A stretch of 64,000 bases of DNA from NCBI GenBank assembly GCA_002049455.2, contig KV918942.1:89520-153519 (forward strand), written 5' to 3'. Under the pieces are notes generated by a model. The model was not told where the DNA came from. It worked only from the letters and a program-made list of their open reading frames with translations, and did not search any database. The position numbers and the translations under genes were made by a program. Positions within the stretch are counted from its first letter, which is position 1. The number at the start of each line of letters is the position of its first letter. The DNA comes from Porphyra umbilicalis. Lineage: Eukaryota; Rhodophyta; Bangiophyceae; Bangiales; Bangiaceae. Positions 1 through 11,207 of the stretch are shown here, piece by piece.

Positions 1-1052
1 GATGGGAAAGTGCATGGGAGTAGCCAGCATCGTGGGCGCGGCGGAACTCTAGAGAGCGGCGCCCGAGAAATGAACGAGACATCAAAGAGCCGCGCCATGT
101 TTCAGCTGCAGAGCTCTGTCGCATGTGCTGCGTGGTGGTCGCTCCTGCATGAGTAGCGGCCGCCATGTTTTGACAGATGCTACCACAGGAACCTGCGGCC
201 ATCCGCGGGAACGGCCGCGCCCCCAGTGCGCCTCTTTGAAAGGCGTCGGACGGTGCCACCAGAGGCCCCTCCACGCGCATTCTGGCGACAGGGCACTTGG
301 GGATGGGGTGCGGGGTGGGTGCGTGAGAAGGTGGGGGTGTGAGGCGACACCAGCCGAGGAGGCCAGCTGCTATACAAGAGCAACTGTACAGTTCCTCCGA
401 CACGACTGCGGCGGCCGAATGGGGGAGGACTGGGAAGAGCCGCAGCGCCTACCAGCAGGAAGCTATGGCGGCGTCCCTAGAGGCAGGGGGCGACACCAAG
501 ACGCCGAAGGAGGACAGCTTCGCTGTGGATGCGCACGTGCCGCGCTGTCGCCGTCACGCCCTACCCTCACAAACAATACATCTCATGTAAGTCTGGATAT
601 CATGCAAGTACGTTGTACTTTATTTTTATCAAATACATGGACGATTGGGCCCCTCCGAGAAGGGGCCCACCCCCTCTCATGAGCTGGAATCAAGCGTGGG
701 ACCGCGTGCGATTGAGGTGGAATCCACCCCGATTCCACTCCCTACCCCCGATCTTGACGACGGTCCCCGCCCCCCCCAACATGAGATGCAAACGTTTGCA
801 TGTTGTTTTAGATTTGTAATTCCAGGCACGTGCGTGCAATACCCTGGCCTTGAGGGCGGTGGCGCGCTCGGCGACGCACTGACACCGGGCACGCAGGCCG
901 GCTCCATAGCCGCGAGCGCGCACGGGGGCGCGTACAGCCCCGTTTCCGTGGCGGGGGGGGCGTGGGGCGGGAAAAGGGGTGCCGCCTCCGCCACCGCAGC
1001 GGCGGCGGCCTGCCGGCGTCGCGCGACGCCCACGGGAGGGACCGTCACTCCG
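1..1052. other. Non-genic sequence, nothing recognised
   Basis: Several short overlapping open frames exist on both strands, as expected for GC-rich DNA, but none shows a recognisable domain, signal peptide or family motif. Around 645-1050 an open frame continues into the dispersed repeat that follows, without any sign of being a real protein. Confidence 0.5.
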
Positions 1053-1533
1053 CCGCGCAGCGCACCTGCGCAGGGCGGGTGGGGCGGCCGACACGGCGCG
1101 CGGGTGGGCGGGTGGGACCGACCACCGCGCGACGGGGCGCCTCTAACCGCGCCGCTAGATGGCTTCAGATCTCGCCGACGAGTCGCCGCAACAAAAGCCG
1201 GCGAGCAGGCACGATCACCCGCGGGTCATCGTGGGCGCGTTGAACCCCAGAAGTCGCTGCGCGCGGTCGCCGCGCGCAACTCGGGGCGGTGGGGGGGGCT
1301 GGGGGGCAGGCGCCGTCTGGGCCCTGTGACCCCTGTGGCAGGACAGTCCTTCTCAGCCACGTAACTCCATTCGCTTTTAGCGTCATCGCGACCCTTCCAA
1401 CACTGACACGCCCTCAGCTCCCTGAGGACACGAATGCAGACTGCCACCTCTGAAACGAAGAGCAAGTTCCTTGATCTAAGTATATGTGTGCATCACTACA
1501 CTTTGAGAGCACCCTGTCCTAAAGGCCAGGGAA
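1053..1533 (+). repeat. 481 bp dispersed repeat, copy A
   Basis: This block aligns end to end with 61610-62090 in the same orientation, at roughly 90 percent identity by eye with few or no gaps. Both copies begin CCGCGCAGCGCACCTG and end AAAGGCCAGGGAA; the flanks outside are unrelated, so these are real ends. I see no terminal inverted repeats and no clear target-site duplication, so the element class is unknown (degenerate LTR, SINE-like unit and transposon tail are all possible). Confidence 0.85.
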
Positions 1534-1936
1534 ATCCTACCTCGTTGGTCATGACGAGGATGCACTCTCGAGGCTGTCAGATCGTGCCCGTCCAGAGATC
1601 ATCTCGGATCATGCCTTGCGAGACTTGCAGCCCCCCCGTCCGACCAATACGATGTGGGCGTCCGTTTCGGCCGCTGCTCCTGTGACCCCTCTGGTGCTGC
1701 GCTCAAGACGCGACAAAGTGACCGACGCGTCAGCCTCAACGATAGCCGTTGGATGGGCGGCCCAGCCGTGCGCGGTGGGCCCACTGAGAGGCGGAACGCT
1801 GCCCGTTCCCTTCTGCTCCCACAGGTTATTTGCGCTCGAAGCCAGCTCGCCCCACTGCCACCCAGGTACCCTCCTCCACCCCCCCCCTTCCCCCGCCTTG
1901 CCCCTGTCCCCTCTACCCCACCGCGCGGCGTCGACC
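1534..1936. other. Upstream region of the receptor-like gene
   Basis: Sequence between the dispersed repeat and the start codon at 1937. It has a pyrimidine-rich stretch at about 1860-1920 just before the ATG, compatible with a 5' leader, but I see no TATA box or other definite promoter element. Confidence 0.4.
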
Positions 1937-4577
1937 ATGCCCCCCACTCAAGCCCTCAACCAATGGCCCCTCGCCCTGCTGCTGCTGCTGGCCGCGGCGC
2001 TGGGCTCGTCCCCGCCCCCCGTTGCTGCCGAGCGCGACGCCCGCTGCGTGGACACCCTCCGCACCGCCCCTGCCGCCTTTGACGCGTGCCGCACCGGCAA
2101 GGTGTGCTGGCTGTGCATCACCGAGCCCCCGTTCATCTGGGTGGACAGCGTCGACGCTGCGACGGACGCCCGCCGGCGGCGGCCGTTCAACTGTTCCGAC
2201 CACGGGGCGTATGGGCTGCGAGGAAGCAGTTTCCAGTTGCTCAACACGGTGGCCCCGGGCGACTTGTGCGTCTTTGCGGGGGACTCGACCGAGTGCAAGT
2301 TCAACGAGCTGGTCGACTACCTCGACCAGTCCGCAACGGAGCCAAGCCACCCGGGGTATGGGGTCGCGCTGGGTATCCACGGGGCGCTGCTGACCATGCC
2401 TCATCGGGTGGGAGCTGGTTCCTGGTTACCGCCCATTTTTCATGTACGTGGGGGGATGCCGCGTCAGCACGTGTGCGCTCTTGACGTGGAGAGGGGGACA
2501 GGGAAAGGAGGGGAAGGGGCGTGCAAAGAAGGCGGCATCCAAATACATGTGGGTACTGAGGATGCCGTTGCCGGCCACAATGGCTCGCCTGACCACGCCC
2601 CTCGGCTCGCTTCTTCCCGCCCCCCCTCCTCCCAAACAGGAAAAGATGGTGATTGTGCAGAGCAAGAGCGTCAACGACGTGCACCCGGGGTCAGTAATCT
2701 CAGAGATGTGGTATCCGTTTACTTCTGAGGCGTGGCGGCTGCTGCTGACGGCCACCGGGTCTATGGTAATCATTTCGTTGGCCCTATCATTGTTCCGCCC
2801 GGAACCAGTGGGGGTGCAGGGCTGGAGGAGACCGGGACGTATGCTGACGACCTACACCCTCAATGTGTACGTACGGGGGGGTGTACGTGCGGGTGGTGTG
2901 CAGGGACCTCGTGGCGGGAAACGCGTGGTACCATGGTTGCATGTAGGGGCGGGCCGAGCGGCTGTCCTGACAGCCAAGATGCAGCCACTGCTGCATGTCT
3001 CACGTCAGGACGAGAGGCCACTGACTGTGGGTTGCATCTCGCGCTCGACATCTCGGGTGATTATCCGAGACGCATCGTCCTGGATAGTTGCCGTCTGGGC
3101 GTGCCTCAGTCACTGACTCAGCATTAACATGGTCGACGGTCCCATTCTCGCTGGTTGGTTTGCTTTGCTTGAGAATTTGCCTGTAGCGCCCCTTCCACCC
3201 CCTCCTCCCCCCCCGATGGTTTCTCACAGCATCCACAACACGTTTGGAGGCCACCCCGAGGGCCCCCTATCCGCCACCGCCGTCGCCTTTGAGCCTGCCC
3301 GCCGTGCGCTACGGTACGCCTACCTATGCTTGGCAGCCGTCACTCTGCTCTACTATGAGGCGGCGCTCATTGTTAGCCAAACCAACCCCGTACTGTCCAA
3401 GCGCCTCCGTGGCCTGCCCAACAACGACCTATGCCAATTCTCCGTCCTAGATGCGTCCGCGCTCGGTGACTCCTTTGCGTCGGTCGTGGCCGGCGGCGAC
3501 AGAGGGCGGCTGCCCGAGATCAAGGCGCGGTGGCTGCCCGCCCCCAACCTTCTCGCCAGCTTTGCACACCTCGCTGGTGGTGTGCGCAACAGCCGCCCCG
3601 GCTGCCCGCCGGGCATCACGGCCAAGTATCTCGTATCGTTTGAGTCGGTCGTCGCCGGCGTGCTGATGGCCAACGCGTCCCTGTGCGATGACCTGCAAGT
3701 CGTCGCCACCGAGGAGGAGCTGCGGGACTGGGACGCGGGGTGGGTGCTCACGGCGGCGGCGCACAATGGGGGCACCGCCCTCCCGCCCTCCATTGCCGCG
3801 ACGGTGCGGCGCCACAAGGTGTCGGTCGACCGACGGCTGTTGGAGGAAAAGCACAAGGAGGGCGGCGTGCCACAGGGGGGCCACCTTCTCGCGTCGGCCT
3901 GTGGTGGCACCGTCGGCCCCCGGGTGCGCGCGTCGCAGCTGGTTATGCCCCTGGCCCTGTCGGTGTTTGTGCCAACGACCATCACCGCCGTGCTCGCCGT
4001 GGTGTACCCGCTGCTGTTGGGGGTGCTCGGCCGCGGACGGGGGGCGGGGGGGGGCGCCGCCAACGCGCCGCAGACGGGCGCGGCGGCATTGTCGACGGCT
4101 GGGAGGACGAGGGGGGGGGGGTGGGGGGGCTTCCCGCCTGGACGCCGCCGCCGGGGAGTGTGCGCGGCAGAGTTGGTTGGCGGCGCAAGCTTCGCCGAGG
4201 TCGCTTTGGCCGCCGCTTGCGCGGCGGCAATGGCCGCGGCGGCAGCGGCAGCGGCAGCAGTCGTGATCATGACTCCGACCCAGACGACAGTGGGGGGGAA
4301 GCAGGCGGTAACCATGGGGTTGCCGCCGTCACCCGCAGCGCAGGATGACCACCTCTATCATTTGCGGCACCACCGACGCCTCCCGCGCACCGGGAGGCCC
4401 CACCCACGTTGGCACCGCCGCTGCCGGTGGCGCGATTGCCACCACCGCCACCGCCACGCGCCTTATTGCGGGCTGGTGGCGATGACTGAGTGTGCCTCAC
4501 CCCGCCGCCACGTCGCCTTCCACACTATCGTCAAGTGCAGCCGAGCGGCCCTGCAAGGACGCGCCGCTAGACGCTGA
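1937..4577 (+). CDS. Ionotropic glutamate receptor-like channel (three exons)
   Basis: Proposed exons 1937-2443, 2640-2866 and 3230-4577 join in phase to 693 residues. In order: signal peptide (about residues 1-31, with LALLLLLAAALG); a ligand-binding S1-like lobe starting near CITEPPFIWV with several Cys; first membrane segment M1 (about 200-221, after YPFTSEAW); a pore-loop-like stretch IHNTFGGHPEG; second helix (about 271-293, AYLCLAAVTLLYYEAAL); an S2-like lobe; and a final helix at about 483-511 (PLALSVFVPTTITAV). S1-M1-pore-M3-S2-M4 is the ionotropic receptor layout, so this is probably a plasma-membrane ligand-gated cation channel; the ligand is unknown. The start is the first ATG before the signal peptide. 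The tail after about 4030 is uncertain: a G-run near 4040-4056 may hide a one-base shift, and the alternative frame ends at 4348 with a more natural acidic and basic tail. Confidence 0.62.
2444..2639 (+). other. Intron 1 of the receptor-like gene
   Basis: Donor GTACGT and acceptor CCCAAACAG after a pyrimidine tract; 196 nt, phase 0. Removing it joins the S1 lobe to the frame that encodes the M1 membrane segment. The downstream frame opens in phase directly after the AG, which supports the call. Confidence 0.6.
2867..3229 (+). other. Intron 2 of the receptor-like gene
   Basis: Donor GTACGT, the same hexamer as intron 1, and acceptor TTCTCACAG after a long C-rich tract; 363 nt, phase 2. The split codon becomes GTC (Val) and the pore-loop region follows in frame. 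Another GT lies two bases upstream of the donor, so the exact donor is less certain than the acceptor. Confidence 0.5.
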
Positions 4578-5731
4578 ATTGTCGAGCATGCGTGCCATGA
4601 ATGGGCCATCTGTTTCCGGTTGGTGGCGCCCACGGAGCAGCGCACTTGCCGCTTGTTCTCGCCCATGAGAATCGCTGTTGCTCTTGGCATGCACTTTTAA
4701 TGAGCACCGATGTCAATAACAATGTCAATGGGCAGAGCCTCTTCCGACGTCAGAGGCGCCAATGAGTCCTTCCTGCGGGGGTTTTGGTGACCCCCGGTCC
4801 GAGACGCCGCGATATGCGTTCATGACACCTCATGGCTTGGCTCTCAAGCCACTCACTCGGCGCGACACCCACGATAGCGTGCCTCGGACTCGGGGTGAGT
4901 CGACAACCCGCGGACAACCGGCCACTTGAGGGAATATGCTGCCATTGACTGGAGTGCTTCCGTGCGGCGCATCACTTGGAGGTGGCGGCCACGAGCCATA
5001 TCCAATGCCGATGGCCGACCTATGTCGTCTCGACCTTGACCTTCTCTCATCCCCCCTGCCAGCACTTGTTGCGGCAAAACAGGTTGCCGAGCGTCGGATT
5101 CATGCCAATGAGGCGACGTGCGGCTAGCGGGGTGAACGTTCACTTCATGAAGTCCTCTCTTGCGAGTTGCAGGCGCCCGGCGTATCCGCCATGGTCGGAG
5201 GTCGTTGAAGGGGCAACGTGCAATGTGTCGGGACACCAACGCTCAGCCGTCACCCCGCCTCGACGAGCAGCACAACGAGCGGCCGTCCGCCGCTGCTGGT
5301 CGTCCGTCTGGGATGCATGATGCGACGCACCTGCTGCTCGCGGGAATTTCGGATCCCCGAGCCCCCGCGTCACGATTGTGAAGGTGCGGGTGATGGGGTG
5401 CGGGGAAGGGGGAACAGCGCGGATCATGGCCGTCCCCCACCCTTCCTGCCCTCCCCGCGAGACGCAGCCCGGAGGAATGCAAACGCCACCCCACTGACCG
5501 GCGACGTGGTCGTCCCGTACCACGGCAAGAGGTGCGGCGTTTGCGTCGGCTCCGTCGCCCCGCGGTCGGCCGGTCGGGGGACGCCGCGGGGGGGGGGGGG
5601 GCACAGCGCGGCCCAATGGCTGCAAGCCACCCTCATGCCGCGGCCGGCAACGCCAACAGCCCCTCATTGCGTCCTGGCAGACGGTCGTGAGCCACGTCCG
5701 CGACGAGCCCCCTCTGAGGCTCCCGGAGCTG
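4578..5731. other. Intergenic region between two plus-strand genes
   Basis: No supported gene. Long frames on both strands here are antisense or low-complexity products. The 3' end of the receptor-like transcript and the promoter of the Cys-rich gene must lie here; only the TATA-like box at its right edge is recognisable. Confidence 0.45.
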
Positions 5732-5739
5732 TATAAGAG
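5732..5739 (+). promoter_or_regulatory. TATA-like box, TATAAGAG
   Basis: TATAAGAG lies 179-186 bases before the start codon at 5918, leaving room for a 5' leader of about 150 bases. The same octamer occurs in the 3' LTR of the copia element (38574), which suggests it is a working core-promoter motif in this genome. Confidence 0.45.
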
Positions 5740-5917
5740 GCGTCCCCACCGCCGCTTGGATGACTCCTCTGCTTTCCTTCCAGCCCACCCAGCAACCCAC
5801 CACAGCCGCTGACGCCGACCTCCGCGCGACCCAGAAAGCCGTGCCGGCTGTCGAGGGCTTCGCTTCACCTCCCTTGTTATTGTCGTGGACTTCTGCTCCT
5901 CCCGTCAGCCCTTCACC

Positions 5918-7198
5918 ATGGCCGCTTTCCGCGTCGCTGCCATCGTTGCCGCCGCCGCCATCGTGCTCATCGCCACCCCGGTCTCCGCCGGCGCAGCCAC
6001 CACCGCCGCCACGGTCGCCGACGCCGGCACTATCGCGACGGCGGTTCGACGGTGGGCCCAGCACCCAGCGCTCACCTACCGCCGCCGTGTGGTGGGCCCC
6101 GGCGGCAGCTGCGCCTTTGCCACGTGCCGCGCGGGCACCGAGTGTGTGCGCCACACGTGCTCCGTGTGGGTGGCGCCGGGCGGCTCGTGCACCGCCGCCT
6201 ATCGCCTGTGCAAGTCGGGTACGACCTGCATCGGCGGCAAATGCCTCAAGCAGGCGTGCCTCGGCCGCTCGTGCGCGGCCCGTAACACGGTGTGCAAGCC
6301 GGGCAGCGAGTGCCACGCGGGCACTTGCGTCCAGCGAGTGCGTCTGGGTGGCTCGTGCACCGCCGCCCACCGCCTTTGCAAGTCCGGTACGAGCTGCATC
6401 GGCGGCAAGTGCCTCAAGCAGGCCTGCTTCGGCCGCTCATGCGCGGCCCGTAACACGGTGTGCAAGCCGGGCGGCGTGTGCCACGCGGGCACGTGCATCC
6501 AGTGGGTGGCGCCGGGCGGCTCGTGCGCCGCATCGTACCGCCGCTGCTTGGGGAAGGCCGCCTGCATCCGCGGTAAGTGCGTCAAGCAGGTGTGCCTCGG
6601 CGGCTCATGCGCGGCCCGTAACACGGTGTGCAAGCCGGGCAGCGAGTGCCACGCGGGCACTTGCGTCCAGCGAGTGCGTCTGGGTGGCTCGTGCACCGCC
6701 GCCCACCGCCTTTGCAAGTCCGGTACGAGCTGCATCGGCGGCAAGTGCCTCAAGCAGGCCTGCTTCGGCCGCTCATGCGCGGCCCGTAACACGGTGTGCA
6801 AGCCGGGCGGCGTGTGCCACGCGGGCACGTGCATCCAGTGGGTGGCGCCGGGCGGCTCGTGCGCCGTCGGCTACCGCCGCTGCTTGGGCGGCGCCACGTG
6901 CGTGGCGGGCACGTGCGTCACGGTCGTGCCGCGCGGCGGCTCCTGCGCCGGCGGGGCGGCCAAGTGCGCGGCGGGTACCGAGTGCTTCCGCGGCACCTGC
7001 GTCGTGTGGGTCGCACCGGGCGGATCGTGCAAGGCCACTTGCACGCGCTGCGCGGGTGGGTCCATCTGCACGGATGGCAAGTGCTATGCCCTCGTGACGC
7101 GCGGTGTTGGGGAGGACTGCCGCCCGGCCTACGCGAGCTGCGGGCGGCCGCTGATGTGCCGCCGCGGGATTTGCGTGCGCTCCACCGGCGGGTACTGA
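5918..7198 (+). CDS. Secreted Cys-rich tandem-repeat protein
   Basis: 426 residues from an ATG in good context (CACCATGG); an in-frame upstream start at 5885 would put polar residues before the signal peptide and is less likely. Residues 1 to about 24 form a signal peptide (AAIVAAAAIVLIATPVSAG). The rest is an array of about 25-residue units built on GGSC, a Cys about ten residues later and a C-x-x-G-x-C end, with Gly, Arg and Lys between. All Cys spacings repeat, so a disulphide-rich extracellular or cell-wall protein is likely. I do not recognise the family. Two 112-residue blocks are nearly identical because of a recent internal duplication. The intact frame across the array argues for selection. 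Confidence 0.75.
   Translation: MAAFRVAAIVAAAAIVLIATPVSAGAATTAATVADAGTIATAVRRWAQHPALTYRRRVVGPGGSCAFATCRAGTECVRHTCSVWVAPGGSCTAAYRLCKSGTTCIGGKCLKQACLGRSCAARNTVCKPGSECHAGTCVQRVRLGGSCTAAHRLCKSGTSCIGGKCLKQACFGRSCAARNTVCKPGGVCHAGTCIQWVAPGGSCAASYRRCLGKAACIRGKCVKQVCLGGSCAARNTVCKPGSECHAGTCVQRVRLGGSCTAAHRLCKSGTSCIGGKCLKQACFGRSCAARNTVCKPGGVCHAGTCIQWVAPGGSCAVGYRRCLGGATCVAGTCVTVVPRGGSCAGGAAKCAAGTECFRGTCVVWVAPGGSCKATCTRCAGGSICTDGKCYALVTRGVGEDCRPAYASCGRPLMCRRGICVRSTGGY
6272..6866 (+). repeat. 336 bp internal tandem duplication in the Cys-rich gene
   Basis: Bases 6272-6530 and 6608-6866 are identical by eye over 259 bp at an offset of 336 bp, exactly 112 codons. Units outside the block differ at many bases. 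The identity shows a very recent duplication or gene conversion that kept the frame. Confidence 0.85.
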
Positions 7199-7646
7199 GC
7201 GGGGCGAGGTGGGGTGGGAGAGGGCGAGCACACGGCAGCTGACCGTGGCCGCAGAGAGTGAGTGGTAACAGCGAGGCCAGCGCGGGAGCTTTCCGTTGGG
7301 GAGGTGGGGGGATTGGCACAGTGCGCTGATGTATGGTATTGGGGAGGCAACACACGTAGACCGCAGGCTGAGGGTGCTCCCTGCCGATTGATCGTTTTGA
7401 CGTCGTTCTGCCACGCTAGACCACCGGTCCACTGGGGAAGCCCCAAGCCGTGGTTGTAGACACAGCTCGGAGTGTACAGTCCACGCGGGATTGGACGCGT
7501 CCAAGTCACGCCGGACGCCTGCCGCGTGGATGCGCGCTATGCGGGCGGTACTGCCCAGCCTGCCGTCCCACCACAGAACCATGTAGCGCAGCGCGCGGGA
7601 TCGCCACCAGCTGATAAGAGTTTTCTTCATCGTCAGCGTCCGCCTC
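7199..7646. other. Convergent intergenic region
   Basis: Lies between the stop codon of the plus-strand Cys-rich gene and the probable stop of the minus-strand apyrase gene, so it should hold both 3' ends. No gene or clear polyadenylation signal is recognised. Confidence 0.45.
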
Positions 7647-9305
7647 TCACAAAAACTCGACCCCCTCGTACTTGACCGGTCCGACGCGCGTCTCTGGCAG
7701 GAGCGCCGCCCCCCCCCCCCCTCCCCCGTATCCAACACGCTGATGTAGCTCTCCACGGCGCCCGGCCCCCCCGAGCCGCCCGCCTCGCCGCCCCCCTCCC
7801 GCTCCACCGTGCGCACCGCGAGCACGTGGCGGTCGCCCGTGCCCGGCACAAACGCAAACGTCGAAAAGCCCCGCTCGTCCGCCCCGTCCGCCGCGTGCGC
7901 CACCCCCCCCAAAACCGTGACGGTCACGGCCGCAAACGCCGCGTCGGCCGTCACGGCGCCGTTCCACCCCGCCCGCTCCACGGCGACCGGGTCAAACGGG
8001 GCGACGGATTTGCGGCGGGGGAGGAAGAGCCACCGCCCACGCACGTCGCTCCACCGGCCAGCCTCGTGGAGGAGGAAGCCCGGCCACGGCGCGCCCGCCG
8101 CGCCGCGCATCGCATTGTACGCGTCGGCCCAGTTGACGTGCGTGACGGTCATGTCTTTGGAGAGGACCTTGACCCACAGCGGGCCCGTGCTCCGCACCAC
8201 CCGCCCGTCGGCGGGGGCGGTGACCTCCCGCCCGTGGCCGCCGATAATCAGCTCACCCCGCTTGACGCCCATCCACTCGGCTTTGAAGGCGACGGCCGAC
8301 TCGCCGTCCCCGTCGGCCAGCACCGTGCGGCGGGTGACGGAGGGGGGGCGGTCGGGCGAGTCGCCGCCGTGGGGGTCGGGCAAGCCACCCCGGGGGGAGA
8401 GCACCTCAAACAGCACGCCCGTGCGGTCGTCGGGCGCGTACAGGCGGCCACGGTACATGGCCAGTTCGGACAACTCCATGCCACGGCCGTCTTCATTGAC
8501 GCGCGACCACAGCAGCGCGCCGGGGCCCGCGTCAAACCAGGTGATGGCGTAGGCGGGGGGGCGGGCGCGCGGGCGTGGGGAGATGCTGCTGTTAACTGCA
8601 CCCGCCGCGCGGTCGCCGAGCCCATCGCCGCCAGCGCTGGCGGTCGCAGCGCCTTCCCCCGCCCTCTTACCGCCGGCTGTGGCCGCAGCGGCCGCCCGTG
8701 CGGTCCGCGCGGCGGCGGCATCGCCCCCGCGGCCACCTCCTCCCTCCCCATCGGGCGGGTCGGGCAGGCGCGTCAAGACCCCCCGCTTGAGGTAACTCAC
8801 CCACCGCTTGGACGACGGCGCGTCCGCCGACGCCTGCCGGTCGTACCGCCGCGACTGGCGGTCCATGTCGGCGACGAGCGCAAACACCCACGGCCCCGCG
8901 TCGCCCGCACCGGGCGGTAGAGCCAGCAGCGGCTCTGCGTCGCCGTCGGCAGCCGCCGCCGCTGCGTCGGCGCCGGCATCGTGGGGGCGGCGCCGCCGCC
9001 GCCCGCGGGACTGTCGCCACGCGCCACCCCCCGCGGCGGGCCCGTCCACGTCCCGGTGCGCCCGCCACCGCCGCGGCGCCACCGACAATGTCAGCGCGCG
9101 CGGCGCGTCCGAGCCGTCCACCCCCCCGCCGCCCACGACGAGCCGCAAGTCGAGCAGCGCCCACGTCGCCAGCAGCGCGCCCACGACGCTGGCGCCGAGG
9201 AGCCACTGGCGGCGGCGGCCGCCGTGGCGGGCGCGCGCGGCGGTGGTCGCCGCCGCACCCCACACTCTCGACCAGCTCGGCCGGCGGCCGCCGCCGCCAC
9301 TGCCG

Positions 9306-9358
<53 letters not shown>

Positions 9359-9720
9359 TCGGTCCCGTGGCGGCGGCGGGCGGCCGCTCGCCGCCGCCGC
9401 CGCTGCCGCGCCAGAGGCAGGGGCGGGCGACCGCTGCCGCGGCCGCGCCCAGTCACTGTCAAACGACGCAAAGGAGGCGGAGCGGCGGGGGCGGCGGCCG
9501 GCGCCGCCGCTGCCACCGCCGCCGCCACCAGGCGGGAAGCCACGCGGCGGCGCCGCCAATGCCCCGGCGGCCGCGCGGTGGGCGGCCTGGGGGAGGGGGG
9601 GGAGCGCGTTGGTGACGACGGGGGCGAGCAGCGCGCCCGTGGTCGGGGGGATGGGGGCTGCGGGTGGGGGGGGGACGCCGCCGCGTGGGTGGTGGCGGTG
9701 GCGTGTGGCGGTGAGGACAT
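7647..9720 (-). CDS. Apyrase, CANT1-type calcium-activated nucleotidase
   Basis: The core matches the CANT1/apyrase family, which hydrolyses nucleoside di- and triphosphates (typically UDP and GDP) in the Golgi or outside the cell. Visible landmarks in order: VADMDRQSR, SYLKRGVLT, EDGRGMELSEL, APDDRTGVLFEV, FKAEWMGV, HVNWADAYNAMRGAAG, LLHEAGRWSD, RWLFLPRR and, near the end, GPVKYEGVEFL. A single hydrophobic segment (WLLGASVVGALLATWALLDL) after a basic stretch gives the type II membrane topology usual for this family. The end is reached only by a one-base shift at a 13-C run (7709-7721). The N-terminus is uncertain: the ATG at 9720 is in another frame, separated by further G/C runs, and the region before the membrane segment is poly-Gly and Pro-rich. 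Without the shift the frame would run antisense into the Cys-rich gene. Confidence 0.8.
9299..9358. repeat. CCG trinucleotide repeat
   Basis: An almost pure run of CCG/GCC triplets within the 5' part of the apyrase gene. On the minus strand it encodes a poly-Gly tract before the membrane anchor. Such tracts vary in length by whole codons. Confidence 0.8.
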
Positions 9721-10149
9721 GACGGTCCCCCGGGGGGGGGGGGGGGAGGGGGGGGGGGGGCAAGCGGGGGGGGTGGGGGGGGGCGTGGAGGACTCACCGT
9801 CGCCTGCGCATGGCCGGCCAAAGGTCGGCGGGCAGGGGCCGCCCACACGCGAGGGGCAGCGAGGCACGGCGACGGCCGCAACGTTGGCCGCGGCGGGATG
9901 GAGCGCCCCACGGGGTGGCTGGCCCGCCCGAGTGGCGTCACCGGCCGCTGTCGCGACGGGGTGGCCGACGGGGGAGGGGTGGCAGCGGCAGGGACGGCGG
10001 GCGTACAAAAATGGCGGCGAGCCCGACGAGACTACAGCGGGTCGCGCGATCGTCGGAGCGCCGTGCATGGCACGGCAGGGCAGAGTCGCGAGGGGCGGGC
10101 TGAGCGCTCGAATTATTGGTGGCACAGCGCGCCGACGTTTCCTTGGCGA
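9721..10149. other. Apyrase upstream region
   Basis: Contains very long G runs (9731-9780) that probably belong to the 5' leader or promoter of the minus-strand apyrase gene. The right edge carries the left target-site copy CTTGGCGA (10142-10149) of the hAT-like element. No gene is recognised. Confidence 0.45.
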
Positions 10150-11207
10150 TAGGGATGCCCAATTGGTTCGCGCGGCCGAACCAGTTCATCCGATGTTTTT
10201 GGTGGCCAATAACCAGTTTTTAAACTAGTTAGTTGGGCAGGGGGAGCGCCAGCCACAATTGAGACTGGGTGACTGTGGCTCCGCAGCGAGTGGGTCGCAG
10301 CCACCCAAGAGTTGACAAGTACACGGACAGCCCGCACGGCAATCTCAGCCGTCTTGGCCCATCCCGCGCATGGGCAATCCATTCTCCCAGGCCACGCCGA
10401 CCCAAGCGCCACACTTGTCCCCCCCCCCACCCCCACCGAACGCTCTGTCGTCGGTTGGTCATTGGTGCCATGTGCTGTACCCACGCTGGTCTTTGACTCG
10501 TTGTAGGCATCCGTCTACTGCACCGCATAGGGTCGTGGCAACATTCTTTATCATCACGTCCAGCCGCATGGTATGATACATGAAAAGTTGCTTGTGTGTG
10601 TTTGTGGGGGATACGTTTGTAGGTGATGTGTGGACGTCGCTCGAGCTGCCAGAACATGTAATGTTCACTGTGTGCAGCGCGTCTGACACGAGCATCTTTC
10701 TCCGCTGCGCGACCTTCCCTTCTCATTTGCTTCTTTGTGCATGATGTGTTCTTGGCATGCGCATTGGTCCTCGTTTCTTCTTTTCTTTCTCAGATCTACG
10801 CGAGGCTGCTGGGTGCATGCACCTTCACTCTTCCCGCACGGCTGCGTGTTGCGTGCGAGGCGGTCCCTTTCCTGTGCAGGCGTGTAGGGTGTGGTTGCCC
10901 GACTTGTGTGCGGTGTGGATGTGCGACTGAGGTGCGGTGTGGTTACACGTCGGCGACGGGGCCGGTGTGAGAGACGAAGACACAAGTCGTCGGATCTGGC
11001 CGTGCACGAGTCATCAAGTTGGAACTCGTCACGCACTTACGCCAAGGAACAGCGACAATTCTGGTCACGTGACCGAAATGGTACCGTATTAAATAACAAG
11101 CAGTTTGACCGATATGTTATTCCGAAACTAGTTCGCAAGCGATGTCCGGTTTTTAATTAATGTCAACCAGTTTTAACCAGTTAGGATAAACCAGTTGGGC
11201 ATCTCTA
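10150..11207. mobile_element. Non-autonomous hAT-like transposon
   Basis: The left end begins TAGGGATGCCCAATTGGTT and the right end, read on the minus strand, begins TAGAGATGCCCAACTGGTT, giving terminal inverted repeats of about 19 bp with two mismatches. It is flanked by an exact 8 bp duplication CTTGGCGA (10142-10149 and 11208-11215). TIRs starting TAG and 8 bp duplications are hallmarks of hAT elements. Both ends also carry short AACCAGTT-type subterminal motifs in several orientations. The 1058 bp interior is less GC-rich than its surroundings and encodes no recognisable transposase, so movement would need an enzyme supplied elsewhere. Confidence 0.85.

Noticed and set aside
1053-1533. 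Target-site duplication or TIRs for the 481 bp repeat
   Set aside because: Flanks of both copies were compared and no shared short direct repeat or inverted ends were found.
5760-7097. 445-codon Ala/Arg/Pro frame overlapping the Cys-rich gene
   Set aside because: It is the shifted frame of the Cys-rich repeats, without a signal peptide and with no regular structure of its own.
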